A DNA stretch of 64,000 nt from Rikenellaceae bacterium (GTDB taxonomy: Bacteria > Bacteroidota > Bacteroidia > Bacteroidales > Rikenellaceae). Location of the stretch: assembly GCA_015060005.1 (NCBI GenBank), contig SUZI01000007.1, forward strand, positions 21,344 to 85,343, in the 5' to 3' direction. The notes below the pieces were generated by a model. It worked only from the letters and a program-made list of their open reading frames with translations. It made no database searches and was not told where the DNA came from. The translations under genes were made by a program, and so were the position numbers. Position 1 is the first letter of the stretch. Each line of letters begins with the position of its first letter. Below, piece by piece: positions 19,860 through 29,110 of this stretch.

Positions 19860-21017
19860 CTATTCAAAAGCTATTTCATACAACTTTGCAATATCCTCTA
19901 CCGATGTTGGACGTGGGTTACCGCCTGTGCATACATCGTTGAACGCCGCAACAGCCAGCTGAGGAATATCCTCCTTCTTCACGCCAATCTCGCACAGGTG
20001 CTGTGGGATACCAATGCTAAGCGAGAGAGCCTTCACAGCGTCGATAGCTGCACGTACGCCCTCATCCACCGACATACCCTCGGTATTCACACCCATAGCC
20101 TTTGCTATGCCGAGATACTTCTCGCGTGAAGGAGAGTCTGCATTATACTCCATCACGTATGGCAGCAACAATGCGTTAGCCACGCCGTGTGGCGTATCAT
20201 AGAATGCTCCGAGAGGATGAGCCATCGAGTGAACGATACCCAAACCTACGTTCGAGAAGCCCATACCTGCGATATACTGTGCCTCAGCCATACCCGAGCG
20301 AGCCACCTCATCCTTACCGTTATCCACAGCATTCTTCAAGTGCTGAGCAATAAGCTCAATAGCCTTATACTCAAACATATCGCTCATTGTCCAGGCACCT
20401 GGAGTGATATATGCCTCGATAGCGTGAGTCAGAGCATCCATACCGGTTGCTGCGGTCAAGCCCTTTGGCATCGAATACATCAACTCGCAGTCGATGATAG
20501 CACACATCGGAATGTCGTTAGGGTCGACACACACCATCTTCTTCTTTGCCTCCTCATCGGTAATTACGTAGTTGATTGTAACCTCCGCAGCAGTACCCGC
20601 TGTTGTAGGGATAGCAAATGTAGGCACAGCACGATTTTTCGTTGGTGCTACACCCTCCAACGACTTCACATCGGCAAACTCAGGGTTGTTGATAATCACA
20701 CCTACAGCCTTTGCAGTATCGATAGAAGAGCCACCACCTAAAGCGATGATAAAATCAGCACCTGAAGCCTTGTAAGCCTCTACACCACGCTGTACATTTC
20801 CGATAGTTGGGTTAGCCTTCACATCGCTGTAAATCTCATAAGGAATCTCTGCTGCACGCAAAACCTCCTCAATCTTCTCTGCTACACCGAAGCGAATCAA
20901 ATCCTTGTCTGTTACGAAGAAAGCCTTCTTAAAACCACGCTTCTTCACCTCCTCGGCAATTACCTGTCGAGAGCCCGCACCGTAGTACGATGTCTCATTT
21001 AATACTATACGATACAT
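19860..21017 (-). CDS. fucO: Lactaldehyde reductase (iron-dependent alcohol dehydrogenase)
   Basis: Reduces L-lactaldehyde to 1,2-propanediol with NADH, regenerating NAD under anaerobic rhamnose use. The 385-residue protein belongs to the group III Fe-ADH family. The NAD motif GGGSSID is near residues 97-103, and metal-binding motifs read DALTHAIEAYI and HSMAHPLGAFYDTPHGVANALLLP. Context within the rhamnose genes supports FucO rather than a general alcohol dehydrogenase. Its start lies two bases after the rhaA stop. Confidence 0.93.
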   Translation of the reverse strand: MYRIVLNETSYYGAGSRQVIAEEVKKRGFKKAFFVTDKDLIRFGVAEKIEEVLRAAEIPYEIYSDVKANPTIGNVQRGVEAYKASGADFIIALGGGSSIDTAKAVGVIINNPEFADVKSLEGVAPTKNRAVPTFAIPTTAGTAAEVTINYVITDEEAKKKMVCVDPNDIPMCAIIDCELMYSMPKGLTAATGMDALTHAIEAYITPGAWTMSDMFEYKAIELIAQHLKNAVDNGKDEVARSGMAEAQYIAGMGFSNVGLGIVHSMAHPLGAFYDTPHGVANALLLPYVMEYNADSPSREKYLGIAKAMGVNTEGMSVDEGVRAAIDAVKALSLSIGIPQHLCEIGVKKEDIPQLAVAAFNDVCTGGNPRPTSVEDIAKLYEIAFE

Positions 21018-21019
21018 AA

Positions 21020-22276
21020 TTACTGACGTTTTGATGTTACATCCTTCTCATACTGCTGTATCTCTGCGATAAACTCCTCGCCCACAGCTACACCGTTACG
21101 CAAGCAGAACATATCCCACACTGCATTCCAAGGCAGAGCCTTGCACTCCTCCAGAAGAGCCAGACGCTCAAATCCCTGACCATTAGCCTCATACTCACGC
21201 AGAGTCTTCAAAGGCTCCAGCAACGCCTGCAACAGACACTTCTGAGTTGCACGTGCACCGATTACGTATGCACCGATACGATTGATTGAAGCATCGAAGT
21301 AATCCAAACCGATATGAACTCTATCTATAGCATCGCAACGTACAATCTCCTTTGTCAAATCCAAAGTCTCATCATTGATGATTGTTACGTGGTCAGAGTC
21401 CCAACGTACAGGGCGGCTCACGTGGAGCATCACCTCAGGGGTGAACAGAAGCAGCGATGACATCTTGTCAGCAATGCTCTCTGTTGGGTGGAAGTGGCCT
21501 GTGTCGAGAGTTACAATCTTACCATTCTGTGCTGCATAAGCGATATAGAAGTCGTTGCTACCAACAGTATAACTCTCCAAACCGATACCAAACACCTTCG
21601 ACTCTACACAATCCTTCATATTGTCATACTTCTTCTCGAAAATCTCATCCAAAGACTTCTTCAGTATAGCACGATACTCCATACGGTTTACAGTGATATC
21701 CTTCGAACCATCGTGTACCCACACATTCAGGATTGCTGGGTCGCCCTGGCGGCGTCCCATCTCCTCAGCGATAGCACGACAACGCTTTGTGTGCTCCACC
21801 CAGAACTTACGGATATCCTCCTTAGGGCTTGCCAATGTCAAATCCTCACTCTTAGGGTTAGAGAACGATGTAGAGTTGAAGTCGAGCTTCATACCATTCT
21901 TCTCTGCCCACTGCATCCAGCTCTCAAAGTGCTTTGGCTCGAGCTGGTCGCGGTCTACTGCACCCGTCTCGCTGAAGTCAGCATAGCTTGCGTGGAGGCT
22001 CAGGCGGTGCTTACCCGGAAGCATCGATGTTACCTTCTCAATATCGGCACGCAACTCCTCTATATTACGAGCCTTACCAGGGTAGTTACCCGTTGTCTGA
22101 ATACCACCTGTCAATGCACCCGCATTTTCAAAACCCGTTACGTCATCTGCCTGCCAGCAGTGCAATGAGAGTTGCACCTTCTGCAACTTTTCGAGAGCAG
22201 CCTCCACGTCAACGCCTATCGCAGCGTAACGCTCTTTAGCCAACTCATAAGCCTTTTCAATCAGTTCTTTTTTCAT
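21020..22276 (-). CDS. rhaA: L-rhamnose isomerase
   Basis: Metal-dependent isomerase converting L-rhamnose to L-rhamnulose. The 418-residue protein matches RhaA in length and sequence, for example LQKVQLSLHCWQADDVTGFE near the start, HASYADF, the metal-binding NVWVHDGSKDITVNR and LDTGHFHPTESIADK, and the C-terminal ECKALPWNAVWDMFCLRNGV. It is the second gene of the operon, 20 bases after rhaB. Confidence 0.96.
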   Translation of the reverse strand: MKKELIEKAYELAKERYAAIGVDVEAALEKLQKVQLSLHCWQADDVTGFENAGALTGGIQTTGNYPGKARNIEELRADIEKVTSMLPGKHRLSLHASYADFSETGAVDRDQLEPKHFESWMQWAEKNGMKLDFNSTSFSNPKSEDLTLASPKEDIRKFWVEHTKRCRAIAEEMGRRQGDPAILNVWVHDGSKDITVNRMEYRAILKKSLDEIFEKKYDNMKDCVESKVFGIGLESYTVGSNDFYIAYAAQNGKIVTLDTGHFHPTESIADKMSSLLLFTPEVMLHVSRPVRWDSDHVTIINDETLDLTKEIVRCDAIDRVHIGLDYFDASINRIGAYVIGARATQKCLLQALLEPLKTLREYEANGQGFERLALLEECKALPWNAVWDMFCLRNGVAVGEEFIAEIQQYEKDVTSKRQ

Positions 22277-22296
22277 AAAGTTAAAATTTTAAGTTA

Positions 22297-23763
22297 CTAT
22301 TTTGTTACATCTATAAATTTCTTGTATGCTGCCGCCCACTTCTCGCCATCCTGCGGCTCGTAGTGCTTGCTATCGGTGAGCGACTCGCGTATCATCTGTC
22401 GCATCTCGGTAATAGAGCTTACGACACCTGCCCATTTAGCCTGCATCATCACGTTACCGATAGCCGTCGACTCCGAAGAACCCGTCTCTACCGGCATCTG
22501 CAATGCGTTAGCTGTAAATTGGTTGAGTGTATCGTTCTTCGCACCACCGCCTATAACGTACAGACGCTCAATAGGCAGAGGCGATAGCGTACGCAACATC
22601 TCCACCACCTGACGATAACGCAACGCTAATGACTCAAATATACATCGTGCATACTCTCCAACGCTCTTGGGCACAGGCTGCGATGTCCGACGACAATACT
22701 CCGCAATAGCCTCGGTCATCGACTCTGGGTTAGCGAAGCACTCTGCGTCGGGATTTATCAGCGAGCGGAACGCCTCCGCCTCATTTGCCTGGGCTATAAT
22801 CTCGCCATAGCCCAACTCTGCATCCCACTCCGCACGACAACGCTCTAAGAGCCACATACCGCATATATTCTTCAGCACGCGTATCGTGCCCTCAATACCG
22901 CCCTCGTTGGTAAAGTTCAGAGCAAAGCTCTCATCCGAGATTATAGGCTCTGCCGACTCGATACCCATCAGCGACCACGTTCCCGAGCTCAGATAGGCAT
23001 ATTTCTCATCCACCGCAGGCACAGCAGCCACTGCCGAGCCGGTGTCATGGCTCGCTACTGCCACTACGGGCACAGCACCCAAGCCTGTGAGTCGCTGCAC
23101 CTCCTCGGTCAGCGTACCTATCTTCTCGCCTGGCATAATCATACGACCAAAGTTGTCGGCTGTCAGACCGAGCAACTTCAACACATCATCATCCCACTGC
23201 TTTGTTCGTGGATTTATCATCTGAGCTGTCGACGCTATAGTATACTCCGTTACCATCTCTCCCGAGAGCAGATAAGCCAACGCATCGGGGATAAATAGAA
23301 TCTTATCAGCACACTCCAACGCCGAACACTCATTACGACGCAATGTATCAAGCTGGAATACCGAGTTGAAATTCATTATCTGAATACCGGTCTTATCATA
23401 GAGCACCTTACGCGACATACGCTTGAAAAACTCCTCGGGAGCACCCACCGTATGAGGGTCGCGATAGCAGTAGGGCAGACGCAGCATAGCTCCATCCTTC
23501 GCGAAACATACGAAATCAACACCCCAAGTGTCGATACCTATCGCCTCGACATCTACGCCTCGCTCAGCTACCTTCGCCAAGCCTTTTACTACCGACTGAT
23601 AGATTGCGGGAAAATCCCAATAGAAATGTCCTTGCATCTGGATTATAGGGTCAGCAAAGCGATGAATCTCCTCCATCTGAATTGTGCCCTCTGCGGTCGT
23701 AGCGAGAATCACTCGACCACTTGTTGCACCCAAATCAATTGCTACAAAATTATGCACAGCCAT
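22297..23763 (-). CDS. rhaB: Rhamnulokinase
   Basis: FGGY-family sugar kinase phosphorylating L-rhamnulose at C1. The 488-residue protein has the N-terminal ATP-phosphate motif FVAIDLGATSGRVIL, the substrate segment GIDTWGVDFVCF, HDTGSAVAAVPA, and the C-terminal adenosine motif YVIGGGAKNDTLNQFTANAL. It is the first gene of the cluster. The operon promoter lies in the 333-base space before glyA. Confidence 0.96.
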   Translation of the reverse strand: MAVHNFVAIDLGATSGRVILATTAEGTIQMEEIHRFADPIIQMQGHFYWDFPAIYQSVVKGLAKVAERGVDVEAIGIDTWGVDFVCFAKDGAMLRLPYCYRDPHTVGAPEEFFKRMSRKVLYDKTGIQIMNFNSVFQLDTLRRNECSALECADKILFIPDALAYLLSGEMVTEYTIASTAQMINPRTKQWDDDVLKLLGLTADNFGRMIMPGEKIGTLTEEVQRLTGLGAVPVVAVASHDTGSAVAAVPAVDEKYAYLSSGTWSLMGIESAEPIISDESFALNFTNEGGIEGTIRVLKNICGMWLLERCRAEWDAELGYGEIIAQANEAEAFRSLINPDAECFANPESMTEAIAEYCRRTSQPVPKSVGEYARCIFESLALRYRQVVEMLRTLSPLPIERLYVIGGGAKNDTLNQFTANALQMPVETGSSESTAIGNVMMQAKWAGVVSSITEMRQMIRESLTDSKHYEPQDGEKWAAAYKKFIDVTK

Positions 23764-24096
23764 ACTTCTTGCAGTTTAATATTTTTACACGTAACAAAAT
23801 TAGCATAATAATTTATATAAATAATAGGTGATTATGATTTTACCACTTCATATTTTGATATAGATTTTTTTTAATAATATCCCTCACCCGCCCTCGCCAC
23901 AACTTATTTATGTAAGTTATTATGTGTGATATAAGCGACTTTTTCTGTAGACCGAACATTATAAATTATGACTTTTCGCCACTAAAAGCATTTTCAATAG
24001 TTGAAAAAGTGTAAATACTTAGCAGCCCAAAATATTTTTTCGTTCCGAAAATATTTTTATCTTTGGTGCAAAATTGTAACACAAAACTCTTTAACG
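23764..24096. promoter_or_regulatory. Divergent control region between rhaB and glyA
   Basis: Toward rhaB, the minus strand carries TAATTTTG (complement of 23795-23802), a good -7 element, but nothing like TTTG lies 19 bases further upstream; this suits an activator-dependent promoter. A 12-bp palindrome ATTTATATAAAT (23811-23822) lies between these positions. An inverted repeat AACTTA-N6-TAAGTT (23901-23918) about 100 bases upstream is a candidate regulator site. Toward glyA, TATCTTTG at 24058-24065 is a -7 element, starting transcription about 25 bases before the ATG at 24097. Confidence 0.5.
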
Positions 24097-25377
24097 ATGA
24101 AAAAGGATAGTCAGATTTTTGATCTTATTGCTCAGGAGCGTGCCCGTCAGATGCACGGAATCGAGCTTATCGCATCGGAGAACTTCGTTAGCGACCAGGT
24201 TATGGAGGCTATGGGCTCGGTGCTTACCAACAAATACGCAGAGGGTTATCCCTCAGCACGTTACTATGGCGGATGTGAAGTAGTAGATAAGGTAGAGAGT
24301 CTTGCTATCTCACGCCTCTGCGAGCTCTACGGTGCCGAGTATGCCAACGTGCAGCCACACTCTGGAGCACAGGCTAATATGGCGGTTTTCTTCGCTGTCT
24401 TGAAGCCGGGCGACACCTTTATGGGCTTGGACTTAGCACACGGAGGACACCTCTCTCACGGTTCACCGGTCAATATGTCGGGTATGTATTTCAACGCTGT
24501 GGGCTACACTCTCAACGAGCAGACGGGCGAGATTGACTACGACGATATGGAGCAGAAGGCATTGGAGCATAAGCCAAAGCTCATTGTAGGTGGTGCTTCG
24601 GCATACTCTCGCGAGTGGGACTATAAGCGTATGCGTGAGATTGCCGACAAGGTAGGTGCTCTGTTTATGGTCGACATGGCACACACAGCAGGTCTTATCG
24701 CAGCGGGCGTATTGGACAACCCTGTAAAGTATGCTCATATCGTTACCTCTACCACTCACAAGACCCTTCGTGGCCCACGTGGTGGTATCATCCTTATGGG
24801 CAAGGACTTTGATAATCCTTGGGGCTTGACCACTCCAAAGGGCGTTGTGAAGAAGATGTCGCAGATTCTCAATTCTGCAGTCTTCCCAGGCATCCAGGGT
24901 GGACCATTGGAGCACGTCATCGCAGCCAAGGCTGTCGCTTTTGGCGAGGCTCTTCAGCCCGAGTATAAGGAGTATCAGCAGCAGGTGCAGAAGAACGCCA
25001 ATGCTATGGCAGAGGCTTTTGCAAAGCGTGGCTATAAGGTTGTCTCTGGCGGTACAGATAACCACCTGATGCTTATCGACTTGCGTACCAAGTTCCCCGA
25101 GCTTACGGGTAAGCTCGCCGAGCGTTGTTTGGTTGCAGCCGACATCACCACTAATAAAAATATGGTACCATTCGACAGCCGTTCACCATTCCAGACCTCT
25201 GGCTTGCGTTTCGGTACACCAGCCATCACAACACGTGGATTGAAGGAGGATAAGATGGACTACATCGTGGAGCTTATCGACCGTGTTTTGCACGACCCCG
25301 AGAACGAGGATAACATCGCAGCTGTTCGCAAGGATGTCAATGCTTTGATGGCAAACTACCCACTCTTCGCGTGGTAA
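24097..25377 (+). CDS. glyA: Serine hydroxymethyltransferase
   Basis: PLP enzyme interconverting serine and glycine with tetrahydrofolate, the main source of one-carbon units. The 426-residue protein has [12 protein letters not shown], the ARYYGG and PHSGAQAN motifs, and the PLP lysine in [15 protein letters not shown]. The ATG at 24097 ([15 protein letters not shown]) is used; an upstream in-frame ATG-less extension to 24001 runs through the promoter. A strong terminator follows. Confidence 0.96.
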   Translation: MKKDSQIFDLIAQERARQMHGIELIASENFVSDQVMEAMGSVLTNKYAEGYPSARYYGGCEVVDKVESLAISRLCELYGAEYANVQPHSGAQANMAVFFAVLKPGDTFMGLDLAHGGHLSHGSPVNMSGMYFNAVGYTLNEQTGEIDYDDMEQKALEHKPKLIVGGASAYSREWDYKRMREIADKVGALFMVDMAHTAGLIAAGVLDNPVKYAHIVTSTTHKTLRGPRGGIILMGKDFDNPWGLTTPKGVVKKMSQILNSAVFPGIQGGPLEHVIAAKAVAFGEALQPEYKEYQQQVQKNANAMAEAFAKRGYKVVSGGTDNHLMLIDLRTKFPELTGKLAERCLVAADITTNKNMVPFDSRSPFQTSGLRFGTPAITTRGLKEDKMDYIVELIDRVLHDPENEDNIAAVRKDVNALMANYPLFAW

Positions 25378-25719
25378 TATCCCTCTCCACAAATACACCT
25401 CAAAAGCTCGCAATTCGTTGCGAGCTTTTTTATAGAATTTCTCAACATCCTCCATTAATTGACGCAAAATATTTTTTGGCGTGGTATTTGTTTGATTGGG
25501 CGGTTTTGGAATACGGATATGGCGAAAAGGTAGAATAAAAGGGCGGAAACCGTAAACTATTTCAGCGGTTTTGTTCGTTATTTATGCGAAACCGATGGAA
25601 ATTTTGCGATTTTCGTTCGCTATTTTGAAACAAAACCGCAACAATTTACGTATTGAGTAGTGTTAGATGCAAAGAGCACATTCAGTAGCTAATAAATATT
25701 AAAATTATAAATAGCAATT
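25378..25719. other. Intergenic region before rpoD with glyA terminator and CGGTTTTG copies
   Basis: Noncoding stretch of 342 bases. It begins with the glyA terminator and then holds five copies of CGGTTT(TG) or its complement: 25501-25508 (+), 25547-25552 (-), 25566-25573 (+), 25589-25594 (-) and 25631-25638 (-). Neighbouring opposite copies could form hairpins. An rpoD promoter must lie here; TATTTTG at 25621-25627 is the nearest match to a -7 element but is imperfect. Confidence 0.6.
25402..25431 (+). terminator. Terminator of glyA
   Basis: A 12-bp perfect stem AAAAGCTCGCAA (25402-25413) and TTGCGAGCTTTT (25418-25429) capped by a TTCG tetraloop and ending in Ts, 24 bases past the glyA stop. 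Confidence 0.92.
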
Positions 25720-26580
25720 ATGCGTCAATTAAAGATTACAAAATCTATCACCAATCGCGAGAGTGCATCGCTCGATAAGTATCTCCAGGAGATTGGTAAG
25801 GAGGATTTGATTACAGTAGAGGAAGAGGTAGAATTGGCTCAACGAATTCGTAAGGGCGACCAGGAGGCTTTGGATAAGCTCACAAAGGCAAACCTTCGTT
25901 TCGTGGTGTCGGTAGCTAAGCAATATCAAAATCAGGGACTTAGCCTCCCCGACCTCATCAACGAGGGTAACTTGGGACTTATTAAGGCAGCCGAGAAGTT
26001 CGATGAGACACGTGGTTTTAAGTTCATCTCATACGCCGTATGGTGGATTCGTCAGTCAATCCTGCAGGCTTTGGCAGAGCAGTCGCGTATCGTACGTCTG
26101 CCACTAAACCAGGTTGGCTCACTCAACAAGATTAACAAGGCTTTTGCTCGCTTCGAGCAGGAGCACGAGCGTACCCCATCGCCCGAGGAGTTGGCTAACG
26201 AGTTGGAGTTACCAAAGGAGAAAGTGTCTGACACTCTGCGTGTTGCAGGTCGCCATATCTCTGTTGACGCACCATTTGCCGACGGTGAGGATAACTCGCT
26301 ACTTGATGTATTGGTAAATACCGACTCACCAAATGCCGACCGTGGACTTATCAACGAGTCGTTAGCAACCGAGGTAGATCGTGCATTGGAGACACTCACC
26401 GAGCGTGAGCGTGATATCATCAAGTATTTCTTCGGCATAGGCTGCTCAGAGATGACTCTCGAGGAGATTGGCGAGAAGTTTGACCTCACACGCGAGCGTG
26501 TACGTCAGATTAAGGAGAAGGCAATACGCCGTCTGCGTCATTCATCACGCAGCAAGCTCCTCAAATCATACTTGGGATAA
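25720..26580 (+). CDS. rpoD: Primary RNA polymerase sigma factor RpoD
   Basis: Housekeeping sigma factor of 286 residues, the short Bacteroidota form without region 1.1 or the long non-conserved region. Region 1.2 is visible as [25 protein letters not shown], region 2 as [38 protein letters not shown] with promoter-melting aromatics in [11 protein letters not shown], region 3 about residues 130-205, and region 4 with the helix-turn-helix [27 protein letters not shown]. It recognises the TTTG/TAnnTTTG promoters seen throughout this window. Confidence 0.95.
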   Translation: MRQLKITKSITNRESASLDKYLQEIGKEDLITVEEEVELAQRIRKGDQEALDKLTKANLRFVVSVAKQYQNQGLSLPDLINEGNLGLIKAAEKFDETRGFKFISYAVWWIRQSILQALAEQSRIVRLPLNQVGSLNKINKAFARFEQEHERTPSPEELANELELPKEKVSDTLRVAGRHISVDAPFADGEDNSLLDVLVNTDSPNADRGLINESLATEVDRALETLTERERDIIKYFFGIGCSEMTLEEIGEKFDLTRERVRQIKEKAIRRLRHSSRSKLLKSYLG

Positions 26581-26611
26581 GATATTTCAACCTAATAGTT
26601 ACACAAAATAA

Positions 26612-26636
26612 CCTGTCTAACGAATTGTTAGACAGG
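26612..26636 (+). terminator. Terminator of rpoD
   Basis: A 10-bp stem CCTGTCTAAC (26612-26621) and GTTAGACAGG (26627-26636) with a five-base loop and a T-rich tail, 31 bases past the rpoD stop. Confidence 0.75.
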
Positions 26637-26711
26637 CTATTTCTTTGTTGCGGGTAGTAAATAAAAGATATTAAAGTCTATGACAAAAGACAAGTTTATC
26701 GGTTTGCGTTT

Positions 26712-27203
26712 TTACTCTACGATAAGTTCCATAATGTAGTCGTCCATCACAAAGCCGAAGCCTATGTCGTTGACCTCCTCGCGGATAACCGTAAAGCCCT
26801 TATGGAGATAGACCTCGTAGGCGTGAGTATTATTTCGATTGACAGTCAGATAGATAGAACACATATCATTGTCGCGGCAAATCTGTTTCAGCACCTCCAA
26901 GCCCGCAGAGAACAAGCCAGCACCACGATAAGGTTTCAAGACATAGAACTTACTCAAAAAGAGTGCAGGGCCCTGGGGTTGAACACCCATATAGGCACAA
27001 ATCTCACCATCCTGCTCCATAACGAAATAACGATAGCCATTGATGAGTTGTCCCAAGATAGCCTCGAAACTTTGATACTTAGCAATCATATACTCGACCT
27101 GCTCCTCGGAGCAGAATGAGGTGTTTGCCTCACGCCACACCTCCTTGGCGACCTTTGCAAGGCGGCTCACATCAGCCTCGCTCGAAATTTCACGTAACGT
27201 CAT
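26712..27203 (-). CDS. GNAT-family N-acetyltransferase
   Basis: Acetyl-CoA dependent acetyltransferase of 163 residues; substrate unknown. The GNAT core is visible as ICAYMGVQPQGPALFLSKFYVLKPYRGAGLFSAGLEVL, with the acetyl-CoA pyrophosphate loop in YRGAGLF, and a C-terminal YLTVNRNNTHAYEVYLHKGFTV, which is the usual NxxAxxxYxKxGF element. The ATG at 27203, two bases after the ung stop, is preferred to a TTG at 27212 inside ung. It is likely co-transcribed with ung. Confidence 0.88.
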   Translation of the reverse strand: MTLREISSEADVSRLAKVAKEVWREANTSFCSEEQVEYMIAKYQSFEAILGQLINGYRYFVMEQDGEICAYMGVQPQGPALFLSKFYVLKPYRGAGLFSAGLEVLKQICRDNDMCSIYLTVNRNNTHAYEVYLHKGFTVIREEVNDIGFGFVMDDYIMELIVE

Positions 27204-27205
27204 AA

Positions 27206-27868
27206 CTACCAATCAATAGGCTCTCGCCCTATACTTTGTAAATACTCATTTGCCCGAGAGAAGTGTTTGCATCCGAAGAAGCCTCTATAAACCGATAGAG
27301 GAGAGGGATGCACACTCTTCAAAATCAAGTTCTTGCGTGGGTCGGCGACAGCTCCCTTCTTCTGAGCATAGCTACCCCACAGCATATAGACAATGCCCTC
27401 GCGTTGCTCGCTTATCTTACGCACCACAGCGTCGGTAAACTGCTCCCAGCCTCTGCCTGCGTGCGATGCTGCCTGATGAGCACGCACCGTAAGCACAGCG
27501 TTGAGCAGCAGCACACCTTGCTCCGCCCAGCGATCCAAACAACCACTCGCAGGGGTGGGCTTACCCAAGTCGGAGGCAATCTCCTTAAAGATATTTTGCA
27601 ACGAAGGAGGGAACGCTACACCATCCTCCACCGAGAAGCACAAACCGTGTGCCTGGCCCTCACCGTGATAGGGGTCCTGACCGATGATAACAACCTTGAG
27701 TTTGTCGAGAGGGCAGCGGTCAAAAGCACGAAAGATATTCTTCGCAGCAGGGTAAATAGTCGTTGAAGAGTATTCACTTTTGACAAAACGTACCAACTCC
27801 TCGAAGTAGGGTTTATCGAACTCATCCTGCAGCAGAGCCTTCCAGGGCTCGGCAATTCTGACATTCAT
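27206..27868 (-). CDS. ung: Uracil-DNA glycosylase
   Basis: Removes uracil from DNA to start base-excision repair. Family I UDG of 220 residues. The catalytic water-activating loop GQDPYHGEGQAHGLCFSV is at 63-80 (Asp65), and the Leu-intercalation loop reads HPSPLSVYRGFFGCKHFSRAN. The ATG at 27868 (MNVRIAEPWK) is chosen because the longer frame extends into the divergent alkaline-phosphatase promoter. Opposite strand to the phosphatase gene. Confidence 0.95.
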   Translation of the reverse strand: MNVRIAEPWKALLQDEFDKPYFEELVRFVKSEYSSTTIYPAAKNIFRAFDRCPLDKLKVVIIGQDPYHGEGQAHGLCFSVEDGVAFPPSLQNIFKEIASDLGKPTPASGCLDRWAEQGVLLLNAVLTVRAHQAASHAGRGWEQFTDAVVRKISEQREGIVYMLWGSYAQKKGAVADPRKNLILKSVHPSPLSVYRGFFGCKHFSRANEYLQSIGREPIDW

Positions 27869-27891
27869 AAAACAGCTATCGTTAAATATTT

Positions 27892-27923
27892 TTTGTAAAA
27901 TTACAAAAAAACCGATAATTTTG
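27892..27923 (+). promoter_or_regulatory. Promoter of alkaline phosphatase gene
   Basis: TTTG at 27892-27895, a 20-base spacer, and TAATTTTG at 27916-27923 give a good match to the Bacteroidota consensus, 22 bases before the ATG. Confidence 0.65.
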
Positions 27924-27944
27924 GGGCAACAAACTAAAAAAACT

Positions 27945-29051
27945 ATGAGAAAGATTTTATTATTGGTTTCGCTTTGTTGCGTAGCGTGCTGCACAACAGA
28001 GCGTGTGGCATCACAGGAAAACCAGCGTGAGGTAAAGAACATTATCTATATGATTGGCGACGGTATGGGCTTGGCTCACGTCTCGATGTTGCAGATTGAG
28101 GGCGGATACGCACCTACGGTATTTGACGAGGCAGACAACGTAGCACTCATCACAACATACTCGGCTAATAACCGCGTAACAGACTCAGCAGCAGCAGGCA
28201 CAGCCTTGGCGTGTGGCTACAAGACAAACAACAGTATGATAGGCGTTACGCCCGACAGCGTGGAGGTGCGTTCAATAATTGAGAAGGCACACGACAAGAA
28301 CTTCGCAACAGGTATTGCTGTTACGTGCTACATTCAGCACGCAACACCTGCATCGTTCTATGCCCACCTGATGGACCGCGACGACAAGAAAAAGGCTAAC
28401 GAGGATTTCGTAGCAAGCGGTATGGATGTAGCATTCGGCGGCGGTAGAGTATACTTTGAGCGATTCGACAAAGATTATGTGCAGACGCTGACAAATGCAG
28501 GATACAACGTACTTCTGGATGAGGCTCAGATGGCAACAGCCGAGGGCGACAAAGTCGTAGGTCTGTTCGCTGACCGCTCGATGAATAAGATTTTAGAGGG
28601 CAGAGGCGACTACTTGGCAAATGCAACAGCTAAAGCTTTAGAGTTGCTCGACAAGAATGTAGAGAAGAACTCACGCGAGGGATTTGTATTGATGGTCGAG
28701 GGCTCGAAGATTGACTTCCGCACACACGACCACGAGACCGAGGCTATATTGGCTGAGATGCGTGATTTCGAGAAGGCAATAAAGGTTGCCAAGGAGTATG
28801 CCGACAACAACCCCGGAACACTCGTCGTAGTATGTGCCGACCACGAGACAGCAGGTACAACAATAGTGAGCAACGAGAGCGACTTTCGTCTCTCGGAGAG
28901 CGGTATAGAGTATAAGTACAGCACACTTGGACACTCGGGTGTAATGGTGCCTGTATATCTCTATGGAACAGGTGCCGAGGCTATAAACGGTGTGATGGAC
29001 AACACCGAACTGTCGTGGAAGTTGCAAGAGCTTATCGGTGTGAAAGAGTAG
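27945..29051 (+). CDS. Alkaline phosphatase, exported
   Basis: Phosphomonoesterase of the PhoA superfamily, 368 residues after choosing the ATG at 27945. The N-terminus MRKILLLVSLCCVACC is a signal with several Cys, possibly a lipoprotein signal, though the lipobox is not standard. The first metal Asp is in YMIGDGMG (Asp39), the nucleophile Ser81 in TDSAAAGTALACG, later metal ligands in EGSKIDFRTHDHE and VVCADHETAG. It should release phosphate from organic esters in the periplasm or on the surface. It is shorter than E. coli PhoA. Confidence 0.9.
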   Translation: MRKILLLVSLCCVACCTTERVASQENQREVKNIIYMIGDGMGLAHVSMLQIEGGYAPTVFDEADNVALITTYSANNRVTDSAAAGTALACGYKTNNSMIGVTPDSVEVRSIIEKAHDKNFATGIAVTCYIQHATPASFYAHLMDRDDKKKANEDFVASGMDVAFGGGRVYFERFDKDYVQTLTNAGYNVLLDEAQMATAEGDKVVGLFADRSMNKILEGRGDYLANATAKALELLDKNVEKNSREGFVLMVEGSKIDFRTHDHETEAILAEMRDFEKAIKVAKEYADNNPGTLVVVCADHETAGTTIVSNESDFRLSESGIEYKYSTLGHSGVMVPVYLYGTGAEAINGVMDNTELSWKLQELIGVKE

Positions 29052-29063
29052 GATGTAAAGTCT

Positions 29064-29110
29064 AAGATACAATAAAAGGCAGCCGTTTGGGCTGCCTTTT
29101 ATTGTATCTT
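29064..29110. terminator. 21-bp bidirectional terminator
   Basis: A perfect 21-bp stem (29064-29084 with 29090-29110) and a five-base loop, GTTTG. Its T-rich flank serves both strands. It lies between the convergent alkaline phosphatase and M20 peptidase genes, and its right edge overlaps the stop codon of the peptidase gene at 29109-29111. Confidence 0.88.

Noticed and set aside
23811..23822. Palindrome ATTTATATAAAT as regulator operator
   Set aside because: It lies between the -7 and -33 positions in very AT-rich DNA, where such palindromes arise easily; the AACTTA/TAAGTT pair is the better candidate.
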